Positions 1 through 12,900 of a stretch of 64,000 nucleotides of DNA are shown here, piece by piece. The first letter of the stretch is position 1, and every line of letters starts with the position of its first letter. The stretch comes from Silurus meridionalis (lineage: Eukaryota; Chordata; Actinopteri; Siluriformes; Siluridae): contig NC_060906.1 of assembly GCF_014805685.1 (NCBI RefSeq), positions 14,400,164 through 14,464,163 of the forward strand, written 5' to 3'. A model generated the notes under the pieces. It did no database searches. It had not been told where the DNA came from and saw nothing but the letters and a program-made list of their open reading frames with translations. Position numbers and translations under genes: made by a program.

Positions 1-2394
1 TCTCTGAGGGCCAAAAGTTCAAGCCTGGGCAATCATTATGAATGTGATGAATAGGGGATCCTTTTTGTTTAACAAATCAGGACAAAAAGTGTTAAAGCAG
101 ATGAAATCTGCTTTATTCAGTGTGCTAACTAAAGTAGTATTACAAGGATATAAGTGTTTGTAAAAACATTAGGTATAGCACACATACAGAAACAGTTCAA
201 CCAAGATGAATAAAGGTTGTATTTCCTATCATGGTTTTCTGTCAGAGAGGAAGTACAAACTAAGAACCCTTGAATAACCTTGTCACTTGTCAAGAGTGTA
301 AGAAAATATTTGTACAGACATCTGACTATTTATCTCCATATAACGAACTTCCGTTTAATGTATCATATCACACTAACCTGATGAGAAAGAAAATTATAAA
401 ATAATATGTGAGAACATTCATTATATAACTTTATTATATGTTCAAAATACACTCTTAAGCCTGCTATTAGTATAAAAGAAACTTGAAATTGTCATCAGTT
501 ACAGGGCAGCCAGGCACTTCGGCCAAACTACACTCCTCCTGTTAACAGGACTAACCAAAATGGTTTCAGGTTTCACCCAGTGCCACAATAAGCTGTTTGT
601 TTTGTTGTTGTTTTTTTAAAGGCAGATTGTGTTTATCAGAGAACAAAAGAAGAATTAATGTTGATTTGCGGAGCTAATTTTAAGATTTTAGCATCCTGCA
701 ATGTAAAGCTAAACACGTTCAACAATAAATTCATGAATTGCCACGATTTGAGTCCAGTTTTCTCCTTAGAAAGAAAGTTTTCTGCAAATAAATACAAAAT
801 TATTCTGTCTAATCACCTTTATCCTATAATGAAAAATTTCTACAAGGTATGAGGGCTTACTGAATAGTATAGCAAGCAGGAAAATAGTATAAATCATATA
901 ATAGACCTCCTAAACCATTTGTAAAGGTTAAATGCCACTGTTTTACCATCATCAGAACTGAGAGAATATATTTAGGTTCTAATACATTTCACATTTCTTT
1001 TAAGTCTGAAGCTGAGTGCCGGATGAAAGGATGTATGGAGACCTGCAGGGGTTACTGGTGTGGAAAACAGGAAATTCAGCCAGAAATTCTTTATCCATCA
1101 AGAAATACTAAATAAGTAATATGATTTCACACATAATATGTAATATAAATTCATACATTCCACAATACAATATTTGTGAAACACTGTTTTTACTAAGAGT
1201 ACAATCCTGATTTTTACAATTGATTAAATACTGTTTACGATAAATTCTGATAAAAAATAATGGAAAAAATACATCTAATGTTTCCCCTGAAATAGGAAGC
1301 GGGCCCGCTGGGTCATCCAATCTGCTTTGATTCCTCTGTTTTTGTTCTGACTGATGGATGGCTTCTCAGCAGGAGCACAAGCTTAACTTAATGCCTGCAC
1401 AATGTTACAAACATCAAGCAAAGACAATCTTCTACAGTGGACTGCAACAAAATATCTATTTGTCTGCTTGGTATAAAAAATTTATACCAGTTCATAGTTT
1501 TATGGCAGTATGAGTCATATACAGTAATTTATTTCACCACATCATTGCTAAGCCTCCATAGCTATCAAGCATGTACTCAAATCTAGTAAATCTTAAAGTC
1601 TTAAAGAAATATACATTGACCCAAAATACATCTATTTGAATGAGATTCAAATAGAATTTTCTTTTTCACAATAATAAAAAAACATTTGTTGCAAACCTGC
1701 AGAGTTTTTATTAATTTGCCTACTCTAATTTGAAAATATATGCAGGATATGCATCATTAATAATCACTGCCAGCAACTGAAACAGTACAATAAAGGATGC
1801 ATCTGTGGTTTGCTCCTTGCATGTGTAGCTGCTTATTATTGGAGTAGACAGTATATCGTGGCCCACTTCTTACACTAATACATGTAATTAACTTCCTTAA
1901 ATATGTTCCCGTATGTAAGCCTCAGAAGCTTCATCTAATACATTCTGCTCCTGCCAAAGCTCTAACCCAGTGTTATTCTTGCATTTTCAGCTACTTATTA
2001 TTAACTTGTCAACTAGAAATACTGTAATTGTTGTCTTTTTTCTAATATTGTTTGCTATATACCCAATACATATTATTTGTGCATTTTAGTGCAATTCACT
2101 CAATTCTGGTGTAATCTTTAAGATAGCTTGCAGTGGACTTTATATAACCTTGTTTGCCATGACCAATTTTATAGCGAACTAAAAACAAAAGCAAAGCTAA
2201 TTTTAGCAGGTAACATAATGTTATTCAAATGCAAGCTTGCTAAACAGATACCAACAAGCCAGCTGTCTACCTACAACAAAGGAACAAAGGAAAATAAGAT
2301 AAATGATTAAACAGGAATATATACTCTAAATATTTATAGCTTTTGGCAAGTATCCAATTATCTTATTTTTGTTATTATTTTTTTACAACAGAGA

Positions 2395-2480
2395 AGTCCA
2401 GTTGTTGGGATTCAAACACATCTTTTTGATAAAAAAGGCCAAGGTCTTAACCACTAGGCTAGCCATTCCCCACTTCCCTT
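2395..2480 (-). repeat. tRNA-derived SINE remnant (minus strand)
   Basis: Read on the minus strand, the segment has an A-box-like TAGCCTAGTGGTTAA followed about 40 bases later by a B-box-like GTTTGAATCCC, the internal RNA polymerase III promoter layout of tRNA-derived SINEs. The body beyond the head is not clear. It is a repeat, not a working tRNA gene, because no cloverleaf can be folded from it. Confidence 0.5.
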
Positions 2481-2660
2481 TGGGTTTCCTCTGGGTTCTT
2501 TGGTTTCCTCCAATTGTCCAAGAACATGTAGTTATTTGAAATGGCTATGCTGGGTGTAAATTAATGTGTATGTACTGCTATAAACTAGCATCTCATCTAG
2601 AGGGAGTTTTTCCATACTGTGCCCAGCGATACAGTTATGGGCTCCAGCTCCACCGTGACT
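2455..2660. repeat. Degraded dispersed fish repeat
   Basis: The phrase 'gggtttcctctgggttctttggtttcctcc', followed by text about a 'tgctgggtg...cccagcgatacagttatgggctcca' region, resembles a repeat found very widely in fish genomes. Related pieces occur at 37545-37720, 42700-43025 and 57580-57640 here. The family name was not determined. Confidence 0.45.
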
Positions 2661-3639
2661 CTAACCAGAGAAAAGTGATTGTATATACGAACCTATTTTA
2701 TTGTGCAACTCAGATATTTGACTCTGATAACCCTGTGCATACATATGCATCTAATTCGTTTCACACGTGTTCCTACCAAAGTCTTGTTCGTGGAAATATA
2801 TATTTTATTCTACATGATTGTTTATCTCGTGAACATGAAAGATTTAATGAACTGAAGAGCTGTGTTGTTTTGGGGGACCTAAATTTGCAGTGCATGGGGA
2901 CTCTCCAGTGCCAGGAAACACTGCTGTTAGTGCACACTGAACGTCAACGTGGCCATTGAAGTCTCTGTCTGTGTCTGTATCTGTATCTGTAGGGGCGCCT
3001 CCCAGTGGATAAGCTGCTTTTTGTGCAGCAGATGCAGGATTTCCTGTGATATGCAGCGCTGATGCAATATGAGATCAGACTCTCAAAGTGACCGGAATTC
3101 GTTCTAAATGACATACACACTCATATTTCACAGCAGTCCAAACGACCCAGACTGTGATCTTAGACTTAGCATCTAATTCAATTTCTACCCAGCATGTGTC
3201 TATTTCACGATTCTATGAATGGACCATGCTGTCTTTCAACTTACTCCTCCGTACATCACTAAAATCAGCACTATAACATCCTTGAACGGTTACTTAAACT
3301 AATTTACTGTAAATAAAGTCTTACGGTTAATGACTGTGGTTCTTTTAATTGTGTAAGAGATGAACATTCCTGTGACTGTAGGCAGGGATTTATCACATAG
3401 TACTCTGTAGCGTACTATCGCACACTGACGTAATGTTCAAGTCGAGCTTCGCATAGCGAACGTACCATTCTTGACTCATTTCCAGGGGCAAAACGCGATA
3501 AAATAAATACTTTAAAAAGACACTGAAGATTTCCGCATTTAATGGCGGACTAGACAGTAATAAATACATCTTCTATTTTCAATCTTCATGCAACACTGGT
3601 TAAAAAAGAGGTAAAATATAAAAAAAGAAGCCATATTAA

Positions 3640-3922
3640 GTGTTCAGCGCTCCTCTAAAGATCATGGTACGCGCCACTCTGCCGCGAGCCGTTTTTTTTC
3701 CATTCTCCACCAGTTCGTCTGTTCGTATCGAGCTGCTCCGGGTCTTCCGTTCATTAAATCAAACAGCTATGTGTCTGAGGAAACCAGCCCACCGTCCTTG
3801 GCACGTATCCTGCTGGTAAAACAAAAGGCACACCAATTAGCGCTCGAGGTATTATTCAGGTTACTTGTTCCAGGCTTTCTCGAGCAGGAAAGAGTGCGAA
3901 AAGCGACGTTAGCTTCAGTCCC
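3640..3922 (+). promoter_or_regulatory. peli2: Probable peli2 promoter and 5' UTR
   Basis: The stretch just before the peli2 start codon is locally richer in CpG (for example gcgccactctgccgcgagcc near 3673) than the AT-rich flanks. No TATA box is evident. The transcription start is not fixed by the sequence. Confidence 0.4.
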
Positions 3923-3996
3923 ATGTTGTCGCCGAATCAGAACGAACATGCCCGCTCCAAAGATCCGGTGAAATACGGCGAACTGGTCATCCTCGG
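3923..3996 (+). CDS. peli2: peli2 coding exon 1
   Basis: It encodes the first 24 residues, beginning [14 protein letters not shown] and ending ...YGELVIL, plus two bases of a glycine codon. The ATG was chosen because it gives the standard pellino N-terminus (M-[FL]-S-P). The donor is gg|gtgagt. It is followed by a 5.8 kb first intron. Confidence 0.9.
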
Positions 3997-6900
3997 GTGA
4001 GTAACGGGATGTTAGCTAGTGTAAAAGCAAATTATGGGCATTTTACCCTTTTTTGGCCTCTGGGATAGTTATATTTAGCTATCACAGTCCACAGGAGCGA
4101 GTAGTAACGGGTTTAAACCCTGAGTATGTCCAGTAAAAGTATCCTAGTAACTGTAACTGTACTGTCCTGGTTTAAATGTCAAGTCTATAACAAGTATTAT
4201 TACTGTAGTATGCCAGAATAGAACCCTAAAATATTACATATTAATATTCTTAGTTAATAAGTAACGACAGTAAATGTATATTGAGTATATTAATGTATCA
4301 TACACTGGTTGTAATGATACACTGGATGAAAGTACTAATAAACACTTGTAAAAACTACTGTACAGTTTGACATAATATGATTTACACAGTTTATAATGCA
4401 GTAAATTTGCTCATTCGGCTTGAATTAAAGGTTTACAGTTGGTACAGGATCCGTTAGAGAAGGTTAACAGTCTTACAAATGGACCCAGCCTTCATACATT
4501 GGCTGCTATGTGCTGGGATTTGAACATCCACCCTTCTGATGTGTTACTCAAAGATTTGATTACTGAGTCACCACAGAGAGAGCGAGAGAGCTTTGCTTTG
4601 CTCTTGTCCTTCAGTACGAGTTATATCCGTGGATGTGATTGAGTCACTGCAAGGATGTCGAGCTGAGCGTTTGGGCTTTGATTGACAGATATGAGGGTCG
4701 GATGTTCAAATCCCTGCTGTGGTTGAGTCCATAAGTAAGACCCTCAACCTTTAGCCGAAGGATATGAAACAGCAAGTGTACGTTTCTGAAAGAAGGATCG
4801 GGTCAAATGAGCGAATATACTGGGTTCTTTTATAATATTTAAGATATTATAATTTACTGTGCGTTGTACATTTGTTTCGGTTCTTCCTTGGCGACCCTGC
4901 TGGCAGTAAACTGTTGCAAAAATGTGCAGCCAGTTTTTACAGGATGGTAAAATTCAACTCAGTGGACTGAGTTTTAACAATATACATTTGTCACCAAGCA
5001 AAGAAGGAGACGTCTGTGTACATTTAGATATGAAGATCTTGATCAATATTAGACACTGCTAAAGAAAAAGTATTTTTAGAAGACCTATTGAAAAAAACCT
5101 TGGAAGGAAGCACATTTAAAAGGGAATGGATCCACTTATTGGTGACATTGGATAGTGGAATTATAAACCATTACACTTCTGCTTTAGTTCTGTTTACAAT
5201 AACGTGAGACAGAAAAGACACTGCAAATCCAATGTTTTCTGAATCAAAGGTTTTCTTATGCCTTGTTACTTTAGTAGAAAAAAAAAATCCAATGCATTAT
5301 AACCTGAAAAATATAGACATGGAAGTCAGGGCAAAAAAAAAAATCTTAATTGTGGTTAAACTGGACTTAAATCTTCAATGGCTTTAGGGCAAGACCTTGC
5401 CTGAGTTTCTATGTAATATTGAAATGTTCATCATACAGAAACTGTAATGATTTCTAACTGGTGTTGCAGAAGTTTATTGATGTGGTCATTGGCACTGTGT
5501 CCTTTTTGTGGAAGACCGAGCTCAATTTGGCAGATTAGTTCTTGTACAAGTGAACCAATCCGTATAGGAAGTAATATGTTGTGAAGCCTATCCAGTCCGC
5601 TGTATATAAGAGATCTTTTAGGATTTAGTCTGTCTCTTGTTGACTCCATGGGTGGCAGTGCAAATGAGTGGGTATTTTTGCCAGGTCTGTCACGATGTGA
5701 TACAGTAAACAATGGGAAAATGAAGCCATATGTGTTGTTTCAAGTTGTTTAATTAAAGTTATGGCTGCTCCGAACAGTTTGTGATAAGCTTTGCATGCAA
5801 TGATTGTAATATGTAGTTATGTCTATTAAATAGTGTGCATATTGTGTATTGTATTTGATAGATATGTTATAAAAAAAACCACAAATTTACACAGCTTACT
5901 AATTACCTGCAAATAAATGTTCAATTCAAGTCAATTAGTGCAGTGAGGAAGGGTGTTGGTGTGGGATTTTAAGCGAATGCTATGCACATTTTTTTAAATT
6001 AGGTTTTTTTGTACTGGAGAAAATGAATACAAAAAAAGTCTGTATTGGGTCTGGTGTGCATTCGTATGTATTTGGCATACTGGTAAAATCACAGTTCTGC
6101 TTAAAAGAACATTTGAGGTAAAATGGAGTACAATGGAGGGTAAAAAAATGTGGCTCATTATGCAGCTATTTTTAGGTAACATTTTCCACACAGGAACAGG
6201 GTACACCACATTTAACAAACAGGAAACTATAAAACCCGTTGCAACTCGAAGTTACTGAAATCTGGTTCCACAAATTTACATTTTATGTGATAATCTTTAA
6301 TCATTTTGACATTTTAATCTTTAAGGTTCTTTTAGTAAATATAAATGTGTATTTTTTACAGTATAGTTTTCCTACTAGTTTCTCTATTGCTACTGTAACA
6401 TTTATTGTAGAGACTTAATAATATTTGAAGATGAATAAATGTATAATAGGCTATTATGTTAAGCAGTTAATAGAGTAACAGGTTATTGGATGGTTTTATT
6501 CTGAGATTTATTTATTTAAAGAAATAGAAATCATTAGCTTTATTAATTAAGCCTTTTTTTCACAGAAAAAAAAATCACAGATCATAAAGAAAATGAAAAC
6601 TCTGAAAATTGAAAAGCAGCATTCCAAGAGTGCAGATATTTAGTTTAACTTCACTGGGACATTTCCCTGTTTGTGTCAGACCTCTTGTCTGTGTTTGACA
6701 CACAAAATGACAATTCTAGCAGCAGTTTATTAAAACCGTTACTTCACTTGCTGCACGCTTGTCGGTCAGTGTGTGCGTTGCTTAGCAGCCGTGGTTTGTT
6801 TGGTAATTTTTCTTCTTTGTTATAAATAAACAAAATATTTGGTCACATGGCCTCTGAAATGTCAGCTAATCCATATTCATTTTTAGTTTATACAATAGAA

Positions 6901-9900
6901 CTTTTGTATAAAGCAAAAATCACATTCACAATCATGCCTTTGTACCGAACACCAGCAAGGCTTTGATTAAATGCGGCGTTGTGCCTACAGACAAAATCAC
7001 AACCGCACTGATATTCAGCAAAAACAGCACCTTTATGCATGCAATGTTGCTTAATTACACAACGGTTAGCGCATTGCCACTAATTTAATTGGATAAATTG
7101 CTTTCCAAGAGTGCTGATATGTAGTGTATCAGCACTCTAACATTTCACTGCTTTTCACAATTTACATGATAACAAATCGTAGTAGTCAGTCTGTGTGTTA
7201 CATGGCAACCTGCATCACTATCCAGCTGTCACTTCTTTGAGAAATACTTCTGCAAAAATAAACAATATATAAAACTGACAAAATGTCATTGACTTTAGAT
7301 TAATTTCTCGTTTATAGAACTATTGTAAAAGAGCAGTCATGTTTGTGTAGTTATATCACACTACACATCAGAACCACTGTGACTATCTGTGGGTGAATCT
7401 AATGTCTTCCTCAGACCTTGATGTTTTTTTTATGAAGGTGAAATGGACTATGGGCATCTAATAATTCTGTTTTGTTGATCAGTTGTTTAAAATAGTTGAA
7501 TATGTTTGTCATGAATGAACCTATATTTTACTTCTTGTTATTGTGTAGATGTTTGAGTTTTTAATATTTTTGAGGCTCTCATCTGATTCTCCTCTATTCT
7601 GAATACATTTGATTAAAAACCCAAATTAGCCCAAATCAAAAGTAGCTTATTATATATAAAGGAATAAAATGCTATTAATGAAATACTCTAAAAAAAGGTT
7701 GCTGACTGAGTTGCTGTAGGTAGTCTTTTGATTTGTTCCATGTAAGATAAAGTTATAATAAGTGTAATAAGATTTGCACAGGAGACAGAGAGCTGTGGTG
7801 TTATGTTCTGATCAGTCATACTTATTATTCCTGTTTCAGGACACCAAACAATTTGCTGTGTTCGAATTAAGTAATAAATCAAGATTGAGTTGAACACGAC
7901 GGTTATATTGCAGGACGTATTCAGACAGTCAAAATGTGAAGTGAAAATGAATCATTATTTGGCTAATGTAGCACACCGCATGAGAGATTTCTGTTTGTCT
8001 ACGATGTCAATAGATTTATATTTTGTGCACAGTAATAGAAACCAACGTTTTATATTGTGTAACAGCTTAATAGTAATATTACAGTGGCAAGCCTTTGTTG
8101 GGACGTTAAGCAAGAATTGAATTTAAGAAGGTAATTTCCTTATAGCTTGAGGTAATAAAATGTGTATTGCATTGAGAAAAGTTTACATAGCGGATGCACA
8201 GAGCGAAAAATCTTTGTCATTTGGCTAAATCACTTCTGTCCTGGATTGTTTTAAAATATTTTTTTAATAAGTTGTACTTGGTCTGTGCTTATCTGTAATA
8301 GATGGGTGTTGGCTTTTACTCTAGTGATCTAAGCGTAATCATTTGTGCATAACAAATGACATTTCACTTAATAGCTAGTCTTCTGGAGCATGAAAATACA
8401 GGGGGAAACGTGTTTGAATATTTTAGTGTGTGTGTGTGTGTGTGTGTTTGTGTGTGTGTATGAGACAGAGAGGGTGTGGGTGTGTATGTGCGCATGTGCA
8501 CTCATGAGAACACTGGTTCTGCTGTGCTGCTCTTCTGTCTCTGCTGTCTCACTGTGCAGTGCTGAACTGGCACATTGACCGGTCTGGACACAGTCAATGC
8601 TTTTGCACCACTGCAAGCGGTGCAGACATTTTACAGTGCCGATTGTACAATATCCGTACAGTAAACCTCAAACTCGTGTTTATAGAGGCCATGAAAAAGT
8701 GAGTATTACATTAAAATTCATATGGAAAGCACTGACCCAGCCCCTAACGTGTTTAACTTTTCATACCGAATGAGTTCACATGTGACCATGGTACAAAAAC
8801 TAAAAACATTTCCAAATATCAAGCTCTGACTTGAAGTCTAGATTCATTATTATTATTATTGAGACACAATCCAGTGCTTGTCTTAACCACCTGAAATGTA
8901 CAGCAAACACATGTCGGAGCACATAGGACAGTGTTGTGATTGCCTTTAGGGCTGCTGAAATACAAAAAACAGGCAAACGCCTCTGCAGCTTCCCATGCTT
9001 CGCCTCAGTTGTGCTGTTTGTCACTGATAGGTGCAGAAAGAACAAAAGAGCCTTTCTATGGCAGCAGCAAACTGGAGGATGCAGTGACTAAATGCCAAAC
9101 TGAGTTGGTGTGCCCGAAGCATTCAGATGCCTCTGAGAACCAGAGCATGTGGAACACCGGCGGGATCTCTCGTGCATCTGAGATTATCGCTTAAGTGAAG
9201 TCTTCTCATCAGTGTGTTTACATCCTTGCCTTAAAATCCGAGCACTGGAAAAGAATTCCCCTGCTTATTTTGTAAAGGCTTGGAGTCTAACCTCTGAGAA
9301 CACAACAAGACCATACACGTTCCTTACTAATGCCATTTATGCTGGCATTCATTGTGTGGCCGGGTACCGCCCTCAAAACTTGTCGTATCACAAATGTTTT
9401 TTGTTATAGACAAACAGATAATCTTCCTGTTCTTTGGTTTCGAGGACCTTGCTCTTTAGTATGTTTTTTCAGTGGGTGTTTTAGCAGGAAATCAACCTAC
9501 CAGTCGAACGACTCAAGGAGAATAATGTAAAGTGAAGGGTTCATGTTTACAGTACCCACAATTTGTACTGGAGCACTTACTCAACGAATAAGCAAAACTA
9601 ATTTTTGCCAATGAAACCGGATGATATGAAGAAAAATGTCAAATATATTGATAGTAAATTTCAGAACTAAGTTTTCATTAGAAAGGTCAACTAAAAGCCT
9701 ATTGGTAAAGATTTATATGATTTCTATGCAAATCTTTATTGATATCTGTATTATTCATCTCCAGGTATAATGGCTCCCTTCCTGGTGGGGATAAAGGGAG
9801 GAAAAGAAGTCGCTTTGCTCTATTCAGGAGGGCAAAGGCTAATGGTGTCAAGCCAAGCACAGTGCACATTCTCAGCAACCCACAAGACAGCAAGGTGTGT

Positions 9901-12900
9901 AAATTACCACATGCAGATTTAAGACAAGTAGGTCAATTGCAAATGTTTTTTTTGTATGGCTATTGCACCTACTCATTTAAAATGGCGATAATGCATTGCA
10001 CTCATTTTTCACTGGGGTAGTAATTAACGAGGAGGTGTGACCTTTTGTTTCAGGCGGTTAATAGCAGGGGACAGCACAGTATCTCCTTCACACTCTCTAG
10101 GAATCAGACTGTGGTGGTGGAATACTGTCATGATGATGACACAGACATGTTCCAGGTGAGACCCCGAAGATATTCTTCAAATAATTAATTCAGTGAGTCA
10201 GTGCATGCAAAGGTGCCGATATTTACAGTTTTCGCAGTAGCATTTACACATTTTGACGCTTTGTTATAGCAACAAGGAAACTAAAACCAGCATATTGGTG
10301 CTATTAAAAATATTATGTGATCTGTTAGTTTGCATGCTACCAAAAAGGCTGTTTTGATATGATTAAGAGAATTTTAATTGGTTATACAAATCAGTATGCA
10401 AATTTTTGAAGTCATTTTTACAGCGTTTCCTTAGATGTTCCCAAGACCTTTGCACAGCACTGTATGCCGTATCATTTATGCTGATTGCAGAGAGCCGTCT
10501 CATCCATATGCTATGTAGTAAAATTCATTTTTTAACCTCTCTGCCTACAAGGGTTTTCTTGTTAACAGTGTTAGATTCTGTGCACATAGTTAGATGCAGT
10601 TTGGATGTGGAAAGAAATATGCTTACAGTTTTCAAGGCTAACCTGGTATTATGATCTAAATCTTTGGGAGTTAGGTTTAAACAATAGCGAAGCTAACCAA
10701 CATACAAAATATAGTTTGAAATTTCTTGTCACTTGGTTTGTATTTCAGTAACTGTCTCAACAAAAGCCAGTTTCCAGTAAAGATCCCTGATAACAGCAGA
10801 GTGTAAATGGTAGGCGAGGTGGTAGCTTAGTGGTTAATGCTTTGGACTCTGGATCGGAAGGGCACAAGTTCAAACACCTAGATAAGGGCCTTTGCCATGT
10901 ATATTAAATGAAAATCCCTGCAGGACATTTTACTCCTTGTACCCTTCATGTTCATATTATAAAAATTGAAAGAAGAAAAAATGAGAGAAAAATAATAATC
11001 ATTCATAAGAAAGTTATAATTTACAAGTGGGTACAGAAGTGTCTGTATATATTACATTGATTATATGGATATTTACATATATGACATTAACATGATTTGT
11101 TTCTTATATAAAATATGGAAGAAGAATGATAAGTAGAATGTGTATATTAGGTGTGCAGATACGTAGTAATTAAGGGGCAATAGTACTGAGTGCAATGGTA
11201 TTAAGAGTTCTGGAGAATTAAGAATTGTGCAGTCCCAGTTTGGTAAACAGATATGTAACAGAAATGTATAACAGAGTCAGATGGCAGTTGTGGATTGCAG
11301 TAAGACTGTATTACAGTGCGTTGATAAATCTGAAAGCCTAAGGTAAAAAATTATTCTTCAACCTATTGGTTCTGGAATGAATACTCTGGTACCACCTGCC
11401 TGATGGCAGTTTGTTGAACAGGCTGTGTGCTGGGTGACTGGGATCAGCTGGGATGTTTTGAGCTTTTCTCAGACAATGTCTGCAGATGGCTCATTTAAAA
11501 TTTAGCAATTAATAAATGTTTGTGAATAAATCGACATGATGCCTTTGTCCTTGTCTCTAGATTGGCCGGTCGACTGAGAGCCCCATAGACTTTGTGGTGA
11601 CTGATACACCAGGAGGATCAAAAGAAGGCGAGGACTCTGTTGCGCCCAGCACCATTTCGCGCTTCGCCTGCAGGGTGGTGTGTGAGCGCAACCCCCCCTA
11701 CACTGCCCGTATTTACGCAGCTGGCTTCGACTCCTCCAAAAACATTTTCCTTGGGGTAGGTATTCTTTAGTGGCTTTGGGAAATATTTGTGTCATTTTAT
11801 GTTTTTTATTTTATTATTATCAGGGACCCGGAAAGCCGTGACAATTACATTAGACAGACTGCATGAAACAGGCAACATATGGTTGTCAGTCGTGTTCTGT
11901 AAGCTATCAGCAGAAAGAATTACAGCTGGACCCTCTTCCACGTGGCACTCCTGTAATGTAATTAGAATAATGGATTGCCACGTGTTAGAGGACTCCCCTC
12001 TTTATAATGTGTCTACAGAGATCTCCTTTCAGAGCGGAAGTGGGTAAGAGTGTGGAAGGATCAGGATTAAGCAGTAGTCTTGATTTGTATAAAAGCTAAT
12101 AAAGAATATGTGAAAGCACATGAAAGTATAAAAAAGTAAAGAGACAGGGAAAGTAAAGAAATAGGAAAGTTAAAGTGGACAAATCAGTAGGGACAATAAC
12201 TTTGTGTCCAGGATGTTTTTTTTTTTTTTTTTTAACACTTAACAACCGTAACAACATGGTACAAGACTAGAGCTTTTACTAGCCTGGTGGAATTACTTTT
12301 TTCCCCTCTGAAATCTTTTAAGATGTGGTTTTGGATTTCCATTCTCATGTTTTCATTACAGTTTCCCACCCCTGGAACTTAATGGTGCAGAATTGTTTCA
12401 GTATGACCATGCCCTTAAAGTCCATCAAGACATTTGCCAGGGTTAGAGTTGAAAAGTGGATAAACAAACACAAATCCTTCCATCCAGTTGACATACAGCA
12501 ATCTAGTTGACAGCTTTCCAAAAAGAGTGGAGTTTATTTAGTCTAGACTAGGATGTTCAAAAAGCACATATGGGTGGGATGGTCAGGCAGTCACATACTT
12601 GTGGGTGTAGGTTGTCTTACTGAATATTTTTACACTGGCTCTGTTATATGTACAGAACTTCCTGTATCACTCTTTCTGCAGGAAAAAGCAACAAGTGGAA
12701 GAACCCAGATGGTCAGATGGATGGCCTCACCACTAATGGAGTACTGGTGATGCACCCACAAGGTTTCCCAGAAGAATCCAAGCAGGGCATGTGGAGGGAG
12801 ATTTCAGTCTGTGGAAATGTCTACACTCTGAGAGAGACCAGGTCTGGACCCATCCGTGGCCAACTGGTAAGTAATATGACATAACCATTTATTTTCTATG

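Larger units (their letters stand above)
1..3640. other. Intergenic region upstream of peli2
   Basis: No gene is recognisable. The stretch is AT-rich. It holds a tRNA-like SINE remnant on the minus strand near 2.4 kb and a degraded dispersed fish repeat near 2.46-2.66 kb. The short open frames (for example 2564-2959) lack homology that I recognise and partly run through repeat sequence. In human, KTN1 lies on this side of PELI2, but no exon of it is visible. Confidence 0.6.
3997..9764 (+). other. peli2: peli2 intron 1 (5.8 kb)
   Basis: It contains SINE-like pieces near 4.4-4.8 kb, a diverged repeat pair near 6.6 and 7.1 kb and a (TG)n microsatellite at 8.43 kb. No coding exon was recognised. 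The 93-codon minus-strand frame at 5431-5712 has no family resemblance I can identify. Confidence 0.7.
10156..11560 (+). other. peli2: peli2 intron 3 (1.4 kb), repeat-rich
   Basis: It contains a SINE at about 10.8 kb and a dispersed fish repeat at 11.0-11.5 kb. No extra exon was recognised. Confidence 0.6.

Noticed and set aside
2564..2959. 131-codon open frame upstream of peli2
   Set aside because: Its first part overlaps a decayed dispersed repeat and the remainder shows no conserved motif.
3767..3971. Open frames overlapping the peli2 start on both strands
   Set aside because: They are out of frame with the exon encoding the pellino N-terminus, which is clearly the real product.
4645..4800. 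Functional tRNA genes at the SINE-like positions
   Set aside because: Only A- and B-box-like words are present; no complete cloverleaf with paired stems was found.
5431..5712. 93-codon open frame on the minus strand in peli2 intron 1
   Set aside because: No family resemblance, no splice partner and no known domain; in AT-rich sequence one such frame per window is expected.
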